Position numbers and translations under genes: made by a program
Assembly: GCF_900169275.1 (NCBI RefSeq)
Contig: NZ_FXZC01000005.1
Coordinates: 124,001-188,000 of the forward strand
DNA length: 64,000 nucleotides
Origin: Brevibacterium casei CIP 102111
GTDB lineage: Bacteria; Actinomycetota; Actinomycetes; Actinomycetales; Brevibacteriaceae
Direction of reading: 5' to 3'
Part shown: positions 51,226-60,693 of the stretch, in pieces
Layout: each line of letters starts with the position of its first letter
How positions within the stretch are numbered: position 1 is the first letter of the stretch
The notes under the pieces: model-generated
Database searches by the model: none
What the model saw: only the letters and a program-made list of their open reading frames with translations
What the model was told of the DNA's origin: nothing

Positions 51226-52086
51226 ATGAGAATCCTCGTCGTCAACGTCAACACGACCGCGTCGATGACCGACGGGATCGCCCGAGCGGCACGGGAGGCC
51301 GCCTCGGCGGACACGGAGATCATCGGCCTGACCCCGAGCTTCGGCTCCGAATCCTGCGAAGGCAATGTCGAGAGCCACCTCGCGGCACTCGGCGTCATGG
51401 ACGCCGTGCTCGGATACGACGGTGAGTACGACGCTGTCATCCAGGCCGGCTACGGCGAGCACGGCAGGGAAGCCCTGCAGGAGCTCCTCGACGTCCCCGT
51501 CGTCGACATCACCGAGGCGGGTGCGACGCTGGCGATGCTGCTGGGCCGCCGATACTCCGTCGTCACCACCCTCGACCGCACGGTCCCGCTCATCGAGGAT
51601 CGGCTTCTGCTCGCCGGGCTCGACCGGCACTGCGCCTCCGTGCGCTCCTCGGGGATGGCCGTCCTCGACCTCGAGGCCGATCCCGACCGGGCCGTCGACG
51701 CGATCGCGGGTGAGGCCGCCGAGGCGGTCGATCGTGACCGTGCCGAGGTCATCGTCCTCGGCTGCGGGGGGATGGCCGACCTCGCCGAGGTGATCGTCGA
51801 CCGCTGCTCGGTCCCCGTCGTCGACGGTGTCGCCGCCGCCGTCAGGCTGGCCGAGTCCCTCGTCGGCCTCGGACTCTCGACCTCGAAGGTGCGCACGTTC
51901 TCGCCGGCGCGACCGAAGCGGATGACCGGGTGGCCGTTCGCTCGGGGTGCGCAGGAGGCGGGTGCGGCGCAGGAGGCGAGTGCGGCGACAGACGCCGGGC
52001 CGCGGTCCGATGACGCAGGTTCAGCGGCGACGAACCGACCCGCGACGGCCGACCCGGCCGTCAGGACGCATCCGGCCGCCGGCTGA
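51226..52086 (+). CDS. Asp/Glu/hydantoin racemase superfamily enzyme with a single catalytic cysteine
   Basis: A 286-aa protein. ILVVNVNTTASMTDGIARAA is the hydantoin-racemase-type start, DVPVVDITEAGATLAMLLGR follows, and VIVLGCGGMADLAEVI carries Cys180. At the place of the first catalytic cysteine (CFGDPG in hydantoin racemase) the sequence is QAGYGEHG, with Gly75, so the two-base racemase mechanism is missing. Arylmalonate decarboxylase has the same Gly74/Cys188 arrangement. The last 45 residues are a low-complexity Ala/Gly/Thr/Pro tail. It is co-transcribed with the NCS1 permease. The reaction is uncertain: decarboxylation, isomerisation or racemisation with another base. Confidence 0.88.
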   Translation: MRILVVNVNTTASMTDGIARAAREAASADTEIIGLTPSFGSESCEGNVESHLAALGVMDAVLGYDGEYDAVIQAGYGEHGREALQELLDVPVVDITEAGATLAMLLGRRYSVVTTLDRTVPLIEDRLLLAGLDRHCASVRSSGMAVLDLEADPDRAVDAIAGEAAEAVDRDRAEVIVLGCGGMADLAEVIVDRCSVPVVDGVAAAVRLAESLVGLGLSTSKVRTFSPARPKRMTGWPFARGAQEAGAAQEASAATDAGPRSDDAGSAATNRPATADPAVRTHPAAG

Positions 52087-52114
52087 GCGCGTCGTCTCCC
52101 TCAGCCCGTCGCCC

Positions 52115-52807
52115 TCAGCCCTCGGCCTTCGCGTCCTCGGTTTCCGCCGTCTTGCCTTCGTGGGCGAGGCGCTCCCGGTGCTTGTCATGCTGCTGGCGGC
52201 TCGTGCTCAGATGGTGGGTCGCGAGCTCGCGGACCCGGTCGACGTCGCGGTGGGCGATCGCGTCGAAGAGCTCGGCATGTTCGGTGGCGACGACGTCGAG
52301 CTCGTCGTGCTGGCTCAGCTGCCAGCGCATCCGCGAGTCGAGGAGCTGCCCGACCTCGACGAGGAGCCGGTTGCCGGAGAGCTCCGTGACGATCGAGTGG
52401 AAGGCAGCGGCGCTGCGGTGCGCACCGACCGCGTCCCCGGCCTCGGCCTGCCGTCGACCCGCCTCCATCGTCGCCTCGAGTGAGGCGAGTCCATCACGCG
52501 TGTGCCGTTGGGCCGCGAGTTCGAAGGCGAGGAGATCGAAGGCCTGACGCACCTCGGCGAGGTCGGCGACATCGCTGGGAGAGAACTCGCGCACCGTCGC
52601 CCACGTGTTCGGACGGTGGGCGACGAGCCCCTCCGAGGCGAGCTGCTTGAGGGCTTCGCGGACCGGGACGCGGCTGACTCCGAGTTCGGAGGCGAGATTG
52701 CGCTCGACGAGGCGGCTGCCGGGCGCGCGCACCCCGTCGATGATCTCGTCGCGGAGGATCTCCGTCACCCGCACGGTCTCCGACCGGGGGCTGTCATTGT
52801 TCTTCAC
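52115..52807 (-). CDS. GntR-family (FCD) regulator
   Basis: A 230-aa regulator. The winged HTH (SRLVERNLASELGVSRVPVR, EALKQLASEGLVAHRPNTW) is followed by an FCD domain with metal-site residues (EVRQAFDLLAFELAAQRH, AAFHSIVTELSGN, EHAELFDAIAHRDVDRVREL). It is convergent with the racemase-family gene, 28 bases apart, and is the obvious candidate to control the NCS1-racemase pair through the TGGTATNCCA sites. Confidence 0.92.
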   Translation of the reverse strand: MKNNDSPRSETVRVTEILRDEIIDGVRAPGSRLVERNLASELGVSRVPVREALKQLASEGLVAHRPNTWATVREFSPSDVADLAEVRQAFDLLAFELAAQRHTRDGLASLEATMEAGRRQAEAGDAVGAHRSAAAFHSIVTELSGNRLLVEVGQLLDSRMRWQLSQHDELDVVATEHAELFDAIAHRDVDRVRELATHHLSTSRQQHDKHRERLAHEGKTAETEDAKAEG

Positions 52808-52906
52808 GTCGTCATTCTCCCACTCCGGGCGCCGAGGCTGCAGGGCGCAGACCCGGCTGGCCGGGCCCGACCTGCGCAGACCCGGCCGGCGCAGGTCTGA
52901 CCCCGC

Positions 52907-54586
52907 TCAGCGGCGGATCGCCCGGCCGAGGGTGTCGAGGCCGACCGAGCCGAGGTTGAGGGCCTTCGTGTGGAAGGCCTTGAGGTCGAAGTCGTCGCCG
53001 GCCTCGGCCTTCGCCTCGTCGCGGAACTGCTCCCACAGACGCTGGCCGATCTTGTAGCTCGGTGCCTGTCCCGGCCAGCCGAGGTAGCGGTCGAGTTCGA
53101 AGGCGAGGAAGCTGCGGTCCATCGCGACGTTGTCGGTGAGGAACTGCCACGCCTTCTCCCGGTCCCACGTGCCCCCGCCGAGGCTCTCGGGCGCCTCGAG
53201 ACCGAGGTGGAAGCCGATGTCGAGGACGACGCGGGCGGCACGGAGACGCTGTGAGTCGAGCATGCCGAGGTAGTCGGCCGGGTCGTCGAGGTAGCCGAGG
53301 TCGGCCATGAGCCGTTCCGCGTAGAGCGCCCAGCCCTCGCCGTGTCCGGACACCCAGCACATGAGCCGGCGCCAGCGGTTGAGGGTGTCGGAGACGTAGG
53401 TGGCCTGCCCGACCTGGAGGTGATGGCCGGGGACGCCCTCGTGGTAGACGGTCGTCTTCTCCTGCCAGGTCGCGAACTCGGTGACGCCCTCGGGCACCGA
53501 CCACCACATCCGTCCCGGACGGGAGAAGTCGTCGGTGGGGCCCGTGTAGTAGATGCCGCCGGTCGACGACGGGGCGATCATCGCCTCGATCGTGCGCACG
53601 GGTTCGGGGATATCGAAGTGGGTCTTCCCGAGCTCGGCGATCGCCTCGTCGGCGACCCCCTGCATCCATTCGCGCAGCGCGTCCTTGCCGTGCAGGGTGC
53701 GCTCCGGATCGGCGTCGAGCGCCTTCATCACGTCGAAGAGGTCGGTGCCGGGCATGATCTCCTCGGCGATCCGGCGCTGTTCGGCATCGATGCGCTCGAG
53801 CTCCGCAAGTCCCCACCGGTAGGTCTCGTCGAAGTCGACCTCGGCGCCGAGGAAGTTCCGCGAGTGCAGGGCGTAGGCCTCCCTGCCGCACGCCTCGTTC
53901 TCCGGTGCCGCCGGCAGCAGCTCGGATCCGAGGAAATCGGCGAGGTCGGCGTACGCCTGTCGGACTCCATCGGCGTGGGCGGCGAGGTCGTTGCGCAGCT
54001 GCGGGGACACCTCGGCGACATCATCGGCACCGGCGATGAGGGTGAGGAACGTCGAGTCGTCCCCGGCGAGATCGCGGGCCTGGTCGATGACCTTCTCGAT
54101 CTGGATCCGGGCCGCCACCTGACCGCGGCTCTTGGCGAGCGCGAGTGACTCCTGGTATCCGGCCAGCGATGCGGGCACGGCGGCCAGGGTCGTGTCGATC
54201 GTCTCCCAGTCGGCCACCGTCGTGGTCGGCAGGAGGTCGAAGGTGTCGCGGACGTGCTGGACGGGGGAGGCGATGACGTTGAGGTCGGCGTGCTGGAAGC
54301 CCGCCTCGTAGTAGTCACGGGCGACGCCGAGGCGCTCGCGCATCGCATCGAGGGTGACCCGGTCGACGTCGTCGAGGTCGGCGCTCGCCTCCACCTCGTC
54401 GAGGCGGCGCAGGGTCTCGACATTGAGGTCGTTGAGCGCGGCGAGGCCGGCGGGGGAGAGGTCGTCGAAGCCCTTGCCTCCTTCGAGCCCGAGGTAGAGG
54501 GCGAGGGAGGGGGAGAGGGCGAGGGAACGGTCGACGAAGTCCTCAGCGACGGCGTCGACGGCGGAAGGGGTTCTCTTTTCGGTCAT
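52907..54586 (-). CDS. DUF885-family putative metalloprotein
   Basis: A 559-aa protein of the DUF885 family, which is related to metallopeptidases. VYHEGVPGHHLQVGQATYVS carries the HExxxHH motif typical of the family, and VSGHGEGWALYAERLMADLG supplies a downstream glutamate as likely third metal ligand. No signal peptide, so cytosolic. Substrate unknown; family members have been proposed to be carboxypeptidases or oligopeptidases. The gene is divergent from the MFS gene. Confidence 0.9.
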   Translation of the reverse strand: MTEKRTPSAVDAVAEDFVDRSLALSPSLALYLGLEGGKGFDDLSPAGLAALNDLNVETLRRLDEVEASADLDDVDRVTLDAMRERLGVARDYYEAGFQHADLNVIASPVQHVRDTFDLLPTTTVADWETIDTTLAAVPASLAGYQESLALAKSRGQVAARIQIEKVIDQARDLAGDDSTFLTLIAGADDVAEVSPQLRNDLAAHADGVRQAYADLADFLGSELLPAAPENEACGREAYALHSRNFLGAEVDFDETYRWGLAELERIDAEQRRIAEEIMPGTDLFDVMKALDADPERTLHGKDALREWMQGVADEAIAELGKTHFDIPEPVRTIEAMIAPSSTGGIYYTGPTDDFSRPGRMWWSVPEGVTEFATWQEKTTVYHEGVPGHHLQVGQATYVSDTLNRWRRLMCWVSGHGEGWALYAERLMADLGYLDDPADYLGMLDSQRLRAARVVLDIGFHLGLEAPESLGGGTWDREKAWQFLTDNVAMDRSFLAFELDRYLGWPGQAPSYKIGQRLWEQFRDEAKAEAGDDFDLKAFHTKALNLGSVGLDTLGRAIRR

Positions 54587-54761
54587 GACCTCACCCTATA
54601 TGAGCTGACGCACACCTCATGGCTCCGGTCACAGGCCATGAGGAGAGGCACATGGGCACAGTGCGGACATCGCATCCTGGGAGTTCGCTGAAGCTATAGC
54701 CTTGGATGGTCCCGCCGCCCGGCGGGACGCGGACGGCTGAGGGAAGAGAGACGGATCGGAC

Positions 54762-55958
54762 GTGGCACGAGCACAGCTGTGGACCAAGGACTTCGTCGTC
54801 GGCGTCGGCCTCAACCTCGCGATGTCCATGGTCTTCTACCTGCTCATGACATCGATGGCCGGGTACGCAGTCGCCCGCTTCTCCGCCGGCCAGGCCGCCG
54901 CCGGATTCGCCTCGTCCGGTTTCATCGTCGGCGCCGTCATCGCCCGCATCCTCACCGGCAAGTACCTCGACTTCATCGGCCGCCGGACCCTGCTCGTCAT
55001 CTCCATGGCCGTCTTCGTCCTCGCCTCGCTCGCGTACATCGCCGCCGACAGCCTTGTCCTCCTCATCGTCATCCGCCTCATCCACGGCGTCGCCTTCGGA
55101 GCCGGGAACACGGCGATCATGACGGCCATCCAGTCGATCATCCCCGCCTCCCGCCGAGGTGAGGGCACCGGCTACTTCGGCACGGCGACGACGGTGTCGA
55201 CGGCCCTCGGGCCCTACCTCGGCGTCGTCCTGCCCCAGCGCTGGGACTTCGGGGTGCTCTTCCTCGCCTCGGCGCTCATGTCGCTCATCGCCCTCATCCT
55301 CTGCTTCCTCCTGCGGCTGCCGAAGCAGGAGCTCACGCCCGAGCAGCGGGCCGCCAAATGGCACCTCCACCCTCGGACCCTCGTCGACCGCGACGGTCTG
55401 CGCATCGGGCTGATCATGCTCATTGCCGGCACCGCCTACGCCGCCGCCCTCGTCTTCCTCGCCGGGTACGCGGCCGAGAACGGAGTGCCCGCCGCCGCCT
55501 CGATGTTCTTCGTCGCCTTCGCCGCAGCCTCCCTCGTCGCACGCCTCTTCGTCGGCCGGATCCAGGACGTCTACGGCGACAACGTCGTCATCTATCCGGT
55601 CCTCGCCCTCAACGCCGCCGGCAACCTCTTCATCGCCCTGTGGCCGACGATGACCGGCATCGTCATCGCCGGCGTCCTCGTCGGACTCGGCTTCGGCTCG
55701 CTCATGCCCAGCGCCCAGACGATCACGGTCAAGTCCGTCGAGATGGCCCGGGTGCCGGTGGCGACCTCGTCGTTCTTCCTCCTCCTCGACGTCGGATCCG
55801 GCATCGGGCCGATCATCCTCGGCGCCCTCATGCCGCTCACCGGCGGTCGGGGGATGTTCCTCCTCTGCGCCGGACTCGTCGTCGTCGCGATGGGCGTCTA
55901 CTCCATCGTCCACGGCCGCGGCCGGGGCGGACGCCCGGGACGAGAATTCATCGGCTGA
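54762..55958 (+). CDS. MFS transporter (drug:H+ or metabolite exporter type)
   Basis: A 398-aa twelve-helix MFS protein. Motif A is in GKYLDFIGRRTLLVISMAVF, the helix-4 to helix-5 region is LIHGVAFGAGNTAIMTAIQS, and the second half has RLFVGRIQDVYGDNVVIYPV. It resembles staphylopine/MdtG-like exporters more than sugar porters, but the substrate is open. GTG start at 54762 with GAGAGACGG upstream. A nitrilase-family gene follows on the same strand after 131 bases. Confidence 0.87.
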   Translation: MARAQLWTKDFVVGVGLNLAMSMVFYLLMTSMAGYAVARFSAGQAAAGFASSGFIVGAVIARILTGKYLDFIGRRTLLVISMAVFVLASLAYIAADSLVLLIVIRLIHGVAFGAGNTAIMTAIQSIIPASRRGEGTGYFGTATTVSTALGPYLGVVLPQRWDFGVLFLASALMSLIALILCFLLRLPKQELTPEQRAAKWHLHPRTLVDRDGLRIGLIMLIAGTAYAAALVFLAGYAAENGVPAAASMFFVAFAAASLVARLFVGRIQDVYGDNVVIYPVLALNAAGNLFIALWPTMTGIVIAGVLVGLGFGSLMPSAQTITVKSVEMARVPVATSSFFLLLDVGSGIGPIILGALMPLTGGRGMFLLCAGLVVVAMGVYSIVHGRGRGGRPGREFIG

Positions 55959-56089
55959 CGGGCGCGCCTGCGCCCGCGTGGGCGGCGGACCTCGGCCGCC
56001 AGACCGTGGTGCGGACGGCGGGTGACCCGAGGTCGGGACCCGAGTAGCCTGAGAGGAGCCCACCGACCGTCCGCCGCAGGAGGATCGCG

Positions 56090-56887
56090 ATGAGACTCGC
56101 ACTCGCCCAGATCAACACGACGACCGACGTCGCGGCCAACCTCGAGAAGGTCCGCGACTACACCCGCCGGGCCGTCGAGGCCGACGCCGACGTCGTCGTC
56201 TTCCCCGAGGCGACGATGTCCGCGTTCGGGCGCGGCCTGCGCGAGATCGCCGAGACCGAGGCGCAGGGCTGGCGCGAGGCGCTCACCGTGCTGGCCGCTG
56301 ATGCCGATACCACCGTCATCGCCGGGGAGTTCGCCGTCTCCGGCGGCAAGGTCGTCAACCTGCTCGCCGTCTACGCCCCCGACGGCTCCCGCACCGAGTA
56401 TGCGAAGATCCACCTCTACGATGCCTTCGGGTTCAAGGAGTCCGACACCGTCGCAGCCGGTGAGGAACCGGCCGTCGTCGACCTGGGCGGAGAGGCCGTG
56501 GGGATCGCGATCTGCTACGACATCCGCTTCCCCAAGCTCTTCGCCGAACTCAGCCGCCGAGGCGCTCGCCTCGCCATCGTCTCCGCATCGTGGGGTGCGG
56601 GGCCGGGGAAGGTCGAGCAGTGGGAGCTGCTCGCTCGAGCCCGGGCGATCGACTCGAACATGTTCGTCGTCGCCCTCGGCCAGGCCGATCCCGAGGTCAG
56701 CGGGGTCGACGTGCCCCCGAAGGGCCCCACGGGAGTCGGCCACAGCCTCGTCGCCGACCCGTACGGGCACGTCGTCGTCTCCCTCGGCGGGGAGGAGACG
56801 CTCGAGATCGTCGAGATCGACCTCGGTCTCGCCGATGAGGCCGCCGAGGCGGTTCCCGTCCTCGCGAACGCGAAGCTCGGCTACTGA
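56090..56887 (+). CDS. Nitrilase-superfamily carbon-nitrogen hydrolase
   Basis: A 265-aa amidase of the nitrilase superfamily. The Glu-Lys-Cys triad is visible: Glu40 in VVVFPEATMSAF, Lys106 in TEYAKIHLYDAFGF and Cys142 in VGIAICYDIRFPKLF. The KIHLYDAFGFKES and ICYDIRFPKLF blocks resemble the deaminated-glutathione amidase (Nit1/YbeM) and omega-amidase branch. A repair role in cleaning up side products of transaminases is the most likely. GGAGG-like bases precede the ATG. Confidence 0.92.
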   Translation: MRLALAQINTTTDVAANLEKVRDYTRRAVEADADVVVFPEATMSAFGRGLREIAETEAQGWREALTVLAADADTTVIAGEFAVSGGKVVNLLAVYAPDGSRTEYAKIHLYDAFGFKESDTVAAGEEPAVVDLGGEAVGIAICYDIRFPKLFAELSRRGARLAIVSASWGAGPGKVEQWELLARARAIDSNMFVVALGQADPEVSGVDVPPKGPTGVGHSLVADPYGHVVVSLGGEETLEIVEIDLGLADEAAEAVPVLANAKLGY

Positions 56888-56927
56888 CGTCAGTTGCCGC
56901 GGGGCCGAGACGGGATTGAGATGAAAA

Positions 56928-56940
56928 TGCACGGAGTGCA
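56928..56940. promoter_or_regulatory. Palindrome TGCACGGAGTGCA upstream of a TetR gene
   Basis: TGCAC (56928-56932) and GTGCA (56936-56940) around GGA form a 13-bp palindrome beside an AATAAT -10-like box, 11 bases upstream of the TetR start. It is a probable autoregulatory operator. A second 12-bp palindrome, ACTGACGTCAGT, overlaps the nitrilase stop at 56883. Confidence 0.5.
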
Positions 56941-56951
56941 ATAATGTTGGC

Positions 56952-57737
56952 ATGTCTTCAGCAGCCGACGTGACCGCAGCCGACCGGCCGGAGGGCCTGC
57001 GCGAGCGGAAGAAGCGCGAACGCGGGCGGGCGCTGCGCCGAGCCACGCTCGAGCTCACCCTCGAGAGCGGTTACGCCGATGTGACGATCGAGGCGATCTG
57101 CGAACGCGCAGGAGTCTCCCGGCGGACCTTCTTCAACTACTTCGCGAACAAAGAGGAGGCGCTGCTCGGGCGCTCCGACACCGTCTTCGACGACGAGGAC
57201 CAGCCGGTCATCGCCGAGTTCGAGGCGGGCGGACCGACGGGGGACATGCTCACCGACCTCGAGGGACTCCTCGCCGCAGTCGTCCGCAGCCGGCTTCGCC
57301 GCCGCGAGGAGATGCACCAGTACCACCGGGTCCTCCAGCAGGAGCCTCAGCTCATGCAGCTGCAGATGTCGCGGATGGGCAACAACGAGCGCCTGTTCCG
57401 CGAGATGATCCAGCGCCGCCTCGACGCGACGGCAGCCGACGGGTCGGCAGAGTCTGACGTCACGGGCACGCGCGACTCAGCGACCGCCTCGGCGACGGAA
57501 GGGGCGAGTGCGGCGGTCGACTCAGCCGGGGACCCAACGACCGCCTCGGCGGGGAAGGGGACCCCGAACGGCTGCCCCGAGGACTGGCCTGCGGTCTCCT
57601 ACCGAGCCGAGGTGCTCGCGGCGGTGGCGATGATGGCGATCAAGGCGACGTTCATGCGCCTGCGCCGCGACGAGGGCGAACCGGACCCCATCATTGACGA
57701 GCTCTTTGCGGAGCTGCGGGCGATCTTCACCGCCTGA
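56952..57737 (+). CDS. TetR-family regulator with low-complexity insert
   Basis: A 261-aa regulator. The HTH (LRRATLELTLESGYADVTIE, AICERAGVSRRTFFNYFANK) is standard. The ligand domain is interrupted at about residues 160-205 by a Thr/Ala/Ser-rich low-complexity stretch. Direct palindromes upstream suggest autoregulation. The target is probably the upstream MFS and nitrilase genes or the gene itself; no divergent partner exists. Confidence 0.9.
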   Translation: MSSAADVTAADRPEGLRERKKRERGRALRRATLELTLESGYADVTIEAICERAGVSRRTFFNYFANKEEALLGRSDTVFDDEDQPVIAEFEAGGPTGDMLTDLEGLLAAVVRSRLRRREEMHQYHRVLQQEPQLMQLQMSRMGNNERLFREMIQRRLDATAADGSAESDVTGTRDSATASATEGASAAVDSAGDPTTASAGKGTPNGCPEDWPAVSYRAEVLAAVAMMAIKATFMRLRRDEGEPDPIIDELFAELRAIFTA

Positions 57738-57759
57738 GCAGACCTCACCAGGGCCGGCC

Positions 57760-58095
57760 TCAGCGGCCGAGCGGCTGCGTCCAGGTCTGGGGCAGGCGAC
57801 GGCGGACGTTGCGCCGGGGCGCATTGAACCCGGCGCGGTCGTGCTTCGTCGTCTCGACCTGGGCGAGCGCTTCGGCCTGGTGGGCGGCGTAGGCGAGAGC
57901 GACCTGGCGGATCGCGACGACCGCGGCGACCGCGGCCGCACTGGCCATCTCATCGCTGACCGGCTGACCGTCGTCGGCGCGGACCACAGCGCGGTCCTCG
58001 ACCGAAGTCACCGGCGTCCCAGTGCTCGCCTCGGACACGGCACCGTCGCTCGGTGCCGTGCTCTGCTCGGCGGTCTGCGTCGAATCCTCGCTCAT
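57760..58095 (-). CDS. accE: Probable acyl-CoA carboxylase epsilon subunit
   Basis: A 111-aa protein overlapping the accD stop by four bases (ATGA). Such small genes directly after accD in actinobacteria encode the epsilon subunit that stabilises the carboxylase complex. The sequence has an acidic disordered N-terminus, an Ala-rich helix ([20 protein letters not shown]) and a basic C-terminal [16 protein letters not shown]. It is longer than typical epsilon subunits (60-90 aa), and similarity is mostly in position and overall composition, so the assignment is moderate. Confidence 0.6.
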   Translation of the reverse strand: MSEDSTQTAEQSTAPSDGAVSEASTGTPVTSVEDRAVVRADDGQPVSDEMASAAAVAAVVAIRQVALAYAAHQAEALAQVETTKHDRAGFNAPRRNVRRRLPQTWTQPLGR

Positions 58096-59672
58096 AGGGG
58101 GATGTTACCGTGCTTGCGCGCGGGAGCGTCGACGTGCTTGTTCTTCAGCGCCCGCAGCGAGCGGACGATGCGGGCCCGCGTCTCGCTCGGCTTGATGACC
58201 GCGTCGATGTAGCCCTCCTCGGCCGCGAGGTACGGGTTGAGCAGAGCGTCCTCGTAGTCCTGGATGAGCTCGTCGCGCAGCGCATCGACGTCCTCACCGG
58301 CCTCCTCGGCGGCCTTGAGCTTGCGCCGGTAGACGATGTTCGCCGCCCCCTGGGCACCCATGACGGCGATCTGCGCCGAAGGCCATGCGAGGTTGATGTC
58401 CGCGCCGAGCTGCTTCGACCCCATGACGCAGTACGCTCCGCCGTAGGCCTTGCGGGTGATGAGCGTGATGAGGGGGACGGTCGCCTCGCCGTAGGCGTAG
58501 ATGAGCTTCGCGCCGCGGCGGATGATGCCGCCGAGCTCCTGGTCGGTGCCCGGCAGGAAGCCGGGGACGTCGACGAAGGTGAGGATCGGGATGTTGAAGG
58601 CGTCGCAGAGGCGGACGAAGCGGGCGGCCTTCTCGGACGCGTCGATGTCGAGGGTGCCGGCGAGCTGCATCGGCTGGTTGGCGATGACGCCGACGCTCAC
58701 GCCCTCGACACGACCGAATCCGGTGACGACGTTGGGGGCGAAGAGTTCGGAGACCTGGAGGAACTCGCCGTCGTCGAGGACCGTGGTGACGACGTCGAGG
58801 ATGTCGTAGGGCTGGGAGGGCGAATCCGGCATGAGCGCATCGAGCGCTTCGTCCTCGGGGGTGAGCTCGAGGTCGGATTCGAAGACGTCGGCGTCGGCCG
58901 GGTCGAGGTTGTTCTGCGGGAGGAACGACAGCAGGTCGTGGACGTAGTTGAGGGCGTCCTCCTCGTCGCTGGCGAGGTAGTGGGCGTTGCCCGAGACCGT
59001 GTTGTTCGTCCGGCCGCCGCCGAGCTCCTCGTGGCCGACCTCCTCACCGGTGACTGTCCTGATGACGTCCGGGCCGGTGATGTACATGTGGCTGATCTTG
59101 TCGACCATGATCGTCACGTCGGTGAGCGCCGGGGAGTAGACGGCACCGCCGGCCGAAGGACCCATGATGAGCGAGATCTGCGGGATGACTCCCGACGAGG
59201 CGACGTTGAGGCGGAAGATCTCTGCGAAGAGCGCGATCGAACCGACGCCCTCCTGGATGCGGGCGCCGCCGGAGTCGTTGATGCCGATGATCGGGCAGCC
59301 GAGCTTGAGCGCGAGCTTCTGGACCTTGACGATCTTGCGGCCGTTCGCCTCGGCCAGCGACCCGCCGAGCACCGTGAAGTCGTGGGCGAAGACGGCGACG
59401 GTCTTCCCGTCGATCGTGCCCAGACCGCAGACCACGCCGTCACCGTCGGGGCGGTTCGCACTCATCCCGAACTGGGTGTTGTGGTGGCGGGCGAACTCGT
59501 CGATCTCCTGGAACGATCCCTCGTCGAGGAGCTGGTCGATGCGCTCCCGGGCGGTCTGCTTGCCGCGCTTGTGCTGGTTCTCCACCGACTTCTCGTTGCC
59601 GGTGTGGGCGGCGTCGCGACGCTCGAGGAAGGCGTCGATGCGCTCGGCGGTGGTGCGTGGGGTTTCCGTCAT
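58092..59672 (-). CDS. accD: Acyl-CoA (propionyl-CoA) carboxylase carboxyltransferase beta subunit
   Basis: A 526-aa carboxyltransferase of biotin-dependent acyl-CoA carboxylase, producing methylmalonyl- or malonyl-CoA for lipid synthesis and propionate use. [20 protein letters not shown] opens the protein, [20 protein letters not shown] and [20 protein letters not shown] (oxyanion hole 1) lie in the N-domain, and [20 protein letters not shown] with [19 protein letters not shown] (oxyanion hole 2) in the C-domain. Length matches PccB/AccD5. birA is adjacent and divergent, as in mycobacteria. Confidence 0.96.
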   Translation of the reverse strand: MTETPRTTAERIDAFLERRDAAHTGNEKSVENQHKRGKQTARERIDQLLDEGSFQEIDEFARHHNTQFGMSANRPDGDGVVCGLGTIDGKTVAVFAHDFTVLGGSLAEANGRKIVKVQKLALKLGCPIIGINDSGGARIQEGVGSIALFAEIFRLNVASSGVIPQISLIMGPSAGGAVYSPALTDVTIMVDKISHMYITGPDVIRTVTGEEVGHEELGGGRTNNTVSGNAHYLASDEEDALNYVHDLLSFLPQNNLDPADADVFESDLELTPEDEALDALMPDSPSQPYDILDVVTTVLDDGEFLQVSELFAPNVVTGFGRVEGVSVGVIANQPMQLAGTLDIDASEKAARFVRLCDAFNIPILTFVDVPGFLPGTDQELGGIIRRGAKLIYAYGEATVPLITLITRKAYGGAYCVMGSKQLGADINLAWPSAQIAVMGAQGAANIVYRRKLKAAEEAGEDVDALRDELIQDYEDALLNPYLAAEEGYIDAVIKPSETRARIVRSLRALKNKHVDAPARKHGNIPL

Positions 59673-59739
59673 GCCCCCACCTTATCGAGGGCGCACGAGT
59701 TCATTGTGCACTCCCACCAAAAGAATCTAGAGTGGACTG

Positions 59740-60693
59740 GTGACCAGCCAACACGCGCCTTTCCTCGTCGACGTCCGCTCGCTGCGCGCCCGCGCCGAGG
59801 CCGTCGGGCTCGACCTTCCCCTCGTCGTCTGGGACGAGTCCTGTTCGTCGACGAACGACGAGCTCGCCGCCCTGGTCCGCAAGCCCGAGCACCTCGATCC
59901 CCACCCCGCCAAGGCGGTCGGCCATCCCGTCCGCGACGTCGCCGGCGCTGTCGTCGGCAACGGCGCGGACCGGTCCGAGCTGCCGGCGTTCACCGTCCTC
60001 GGCACCGACTTTCAGAGCGCCGGCCATGGTCGACTCGGACGGACGTGGACGGTGCCGCCGCGGAAGTCGCTGACGTTCTCGATCCTCCTCGCGCCCCGCA
60101 CCGGGGTTGAGTCCTGGGGCTGGATTCCGCTGCTCACCGGGGAGGCCGTTCGCCGGGCCGTCGCCGAGGCGGGGGTTCCCGCGGTCCTCAAGTGGCCCAA
60201 CGACGTCCTCACGGCGGAGGGGAAGAAGCTGTGCGGGATCCTCGCGCGCATCGAGATGATCGACTCGGGTCCGCGCATCGTCCTGGGAATGGGGATCAAC
60301 ACCCGGCTCGCGGCTGAAGACCTCGTGCGGGAAGACGCGAGTTCGCTGGCGATCGAGCTCGGTCAGCCGGATTCAGAGATCGATCATGAAGCGTTGCTAG
60401 TGTCGATCCTCAGCACGCTCATTCCTGCCCTGAGGGAGATCGACGAGTATGGTGACGAGGACTTCAGCCGGAGCCGGATCGCGGAGAAGGTGCGCGAGGG
60501 AATGGTGACGCTGGGGACACGGGTCAAGGTCGAACGGCCCGACGGCAGCCACCTCATCGGGACGGCCACCGGGCTCGACCCGTCCGGGGACCTCATCATC
60601 GACGACCGGACCACTGTGAGCGCCGGCGACGTCCACCATCTGCGACCGGCCCCTGGGACCGACACCTCTGCTGCCGGGACGACCGCGAGATGA
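59740..60693 (+). CDS. birA: Biotin--[acetyl-CoA-carboxylase] ligase
   Basis: A 317-aa biotin protein ligase that adenylates biotin and attaches it to carboxylase carrier proteins. There is no N-terminal DNA-binding domain, so it is not a repressor. CSSTNDELAAL begins the catalytic core, the biotinyl-AMP loop is AGHGRLGRTWTVPPRKSLTF (GRGRxGR variant GHGRLGR, residues 95-101), and VLKWPNDVL is the lysine-containing active strand. A charged insert lies at residues 48-80. GTG start. It is divergent from accD. Confidence 0.94.
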   Translation: MTSQHAPFLVDVRSLRARAEAVGLDLPLVVWDESCSSTNDELAALVRKPEHLDPHPAKAVGHPVRDVAGAVVGNGADRSELPAFTVLGTDFQSAGHGRLGRTWTVPPRKSLTFSILLAPRTGVESWGWIPLLTGEAVRRAVAEAGVPAVLKWPNDVLTAEGKKLCGILARIEMIDSGPRIVLGMGINTRLAAEDLVREDASSLAIELGQPDSEIDHEALLVSILSTLIPALREIDEYGDEDFSRSRIAEKVREGMVTLGTRVKVERPDGSHLIGTATGLDPSGDLIIDDRTTVSAGDVHHLRPAPGTDTSAAGTTAR

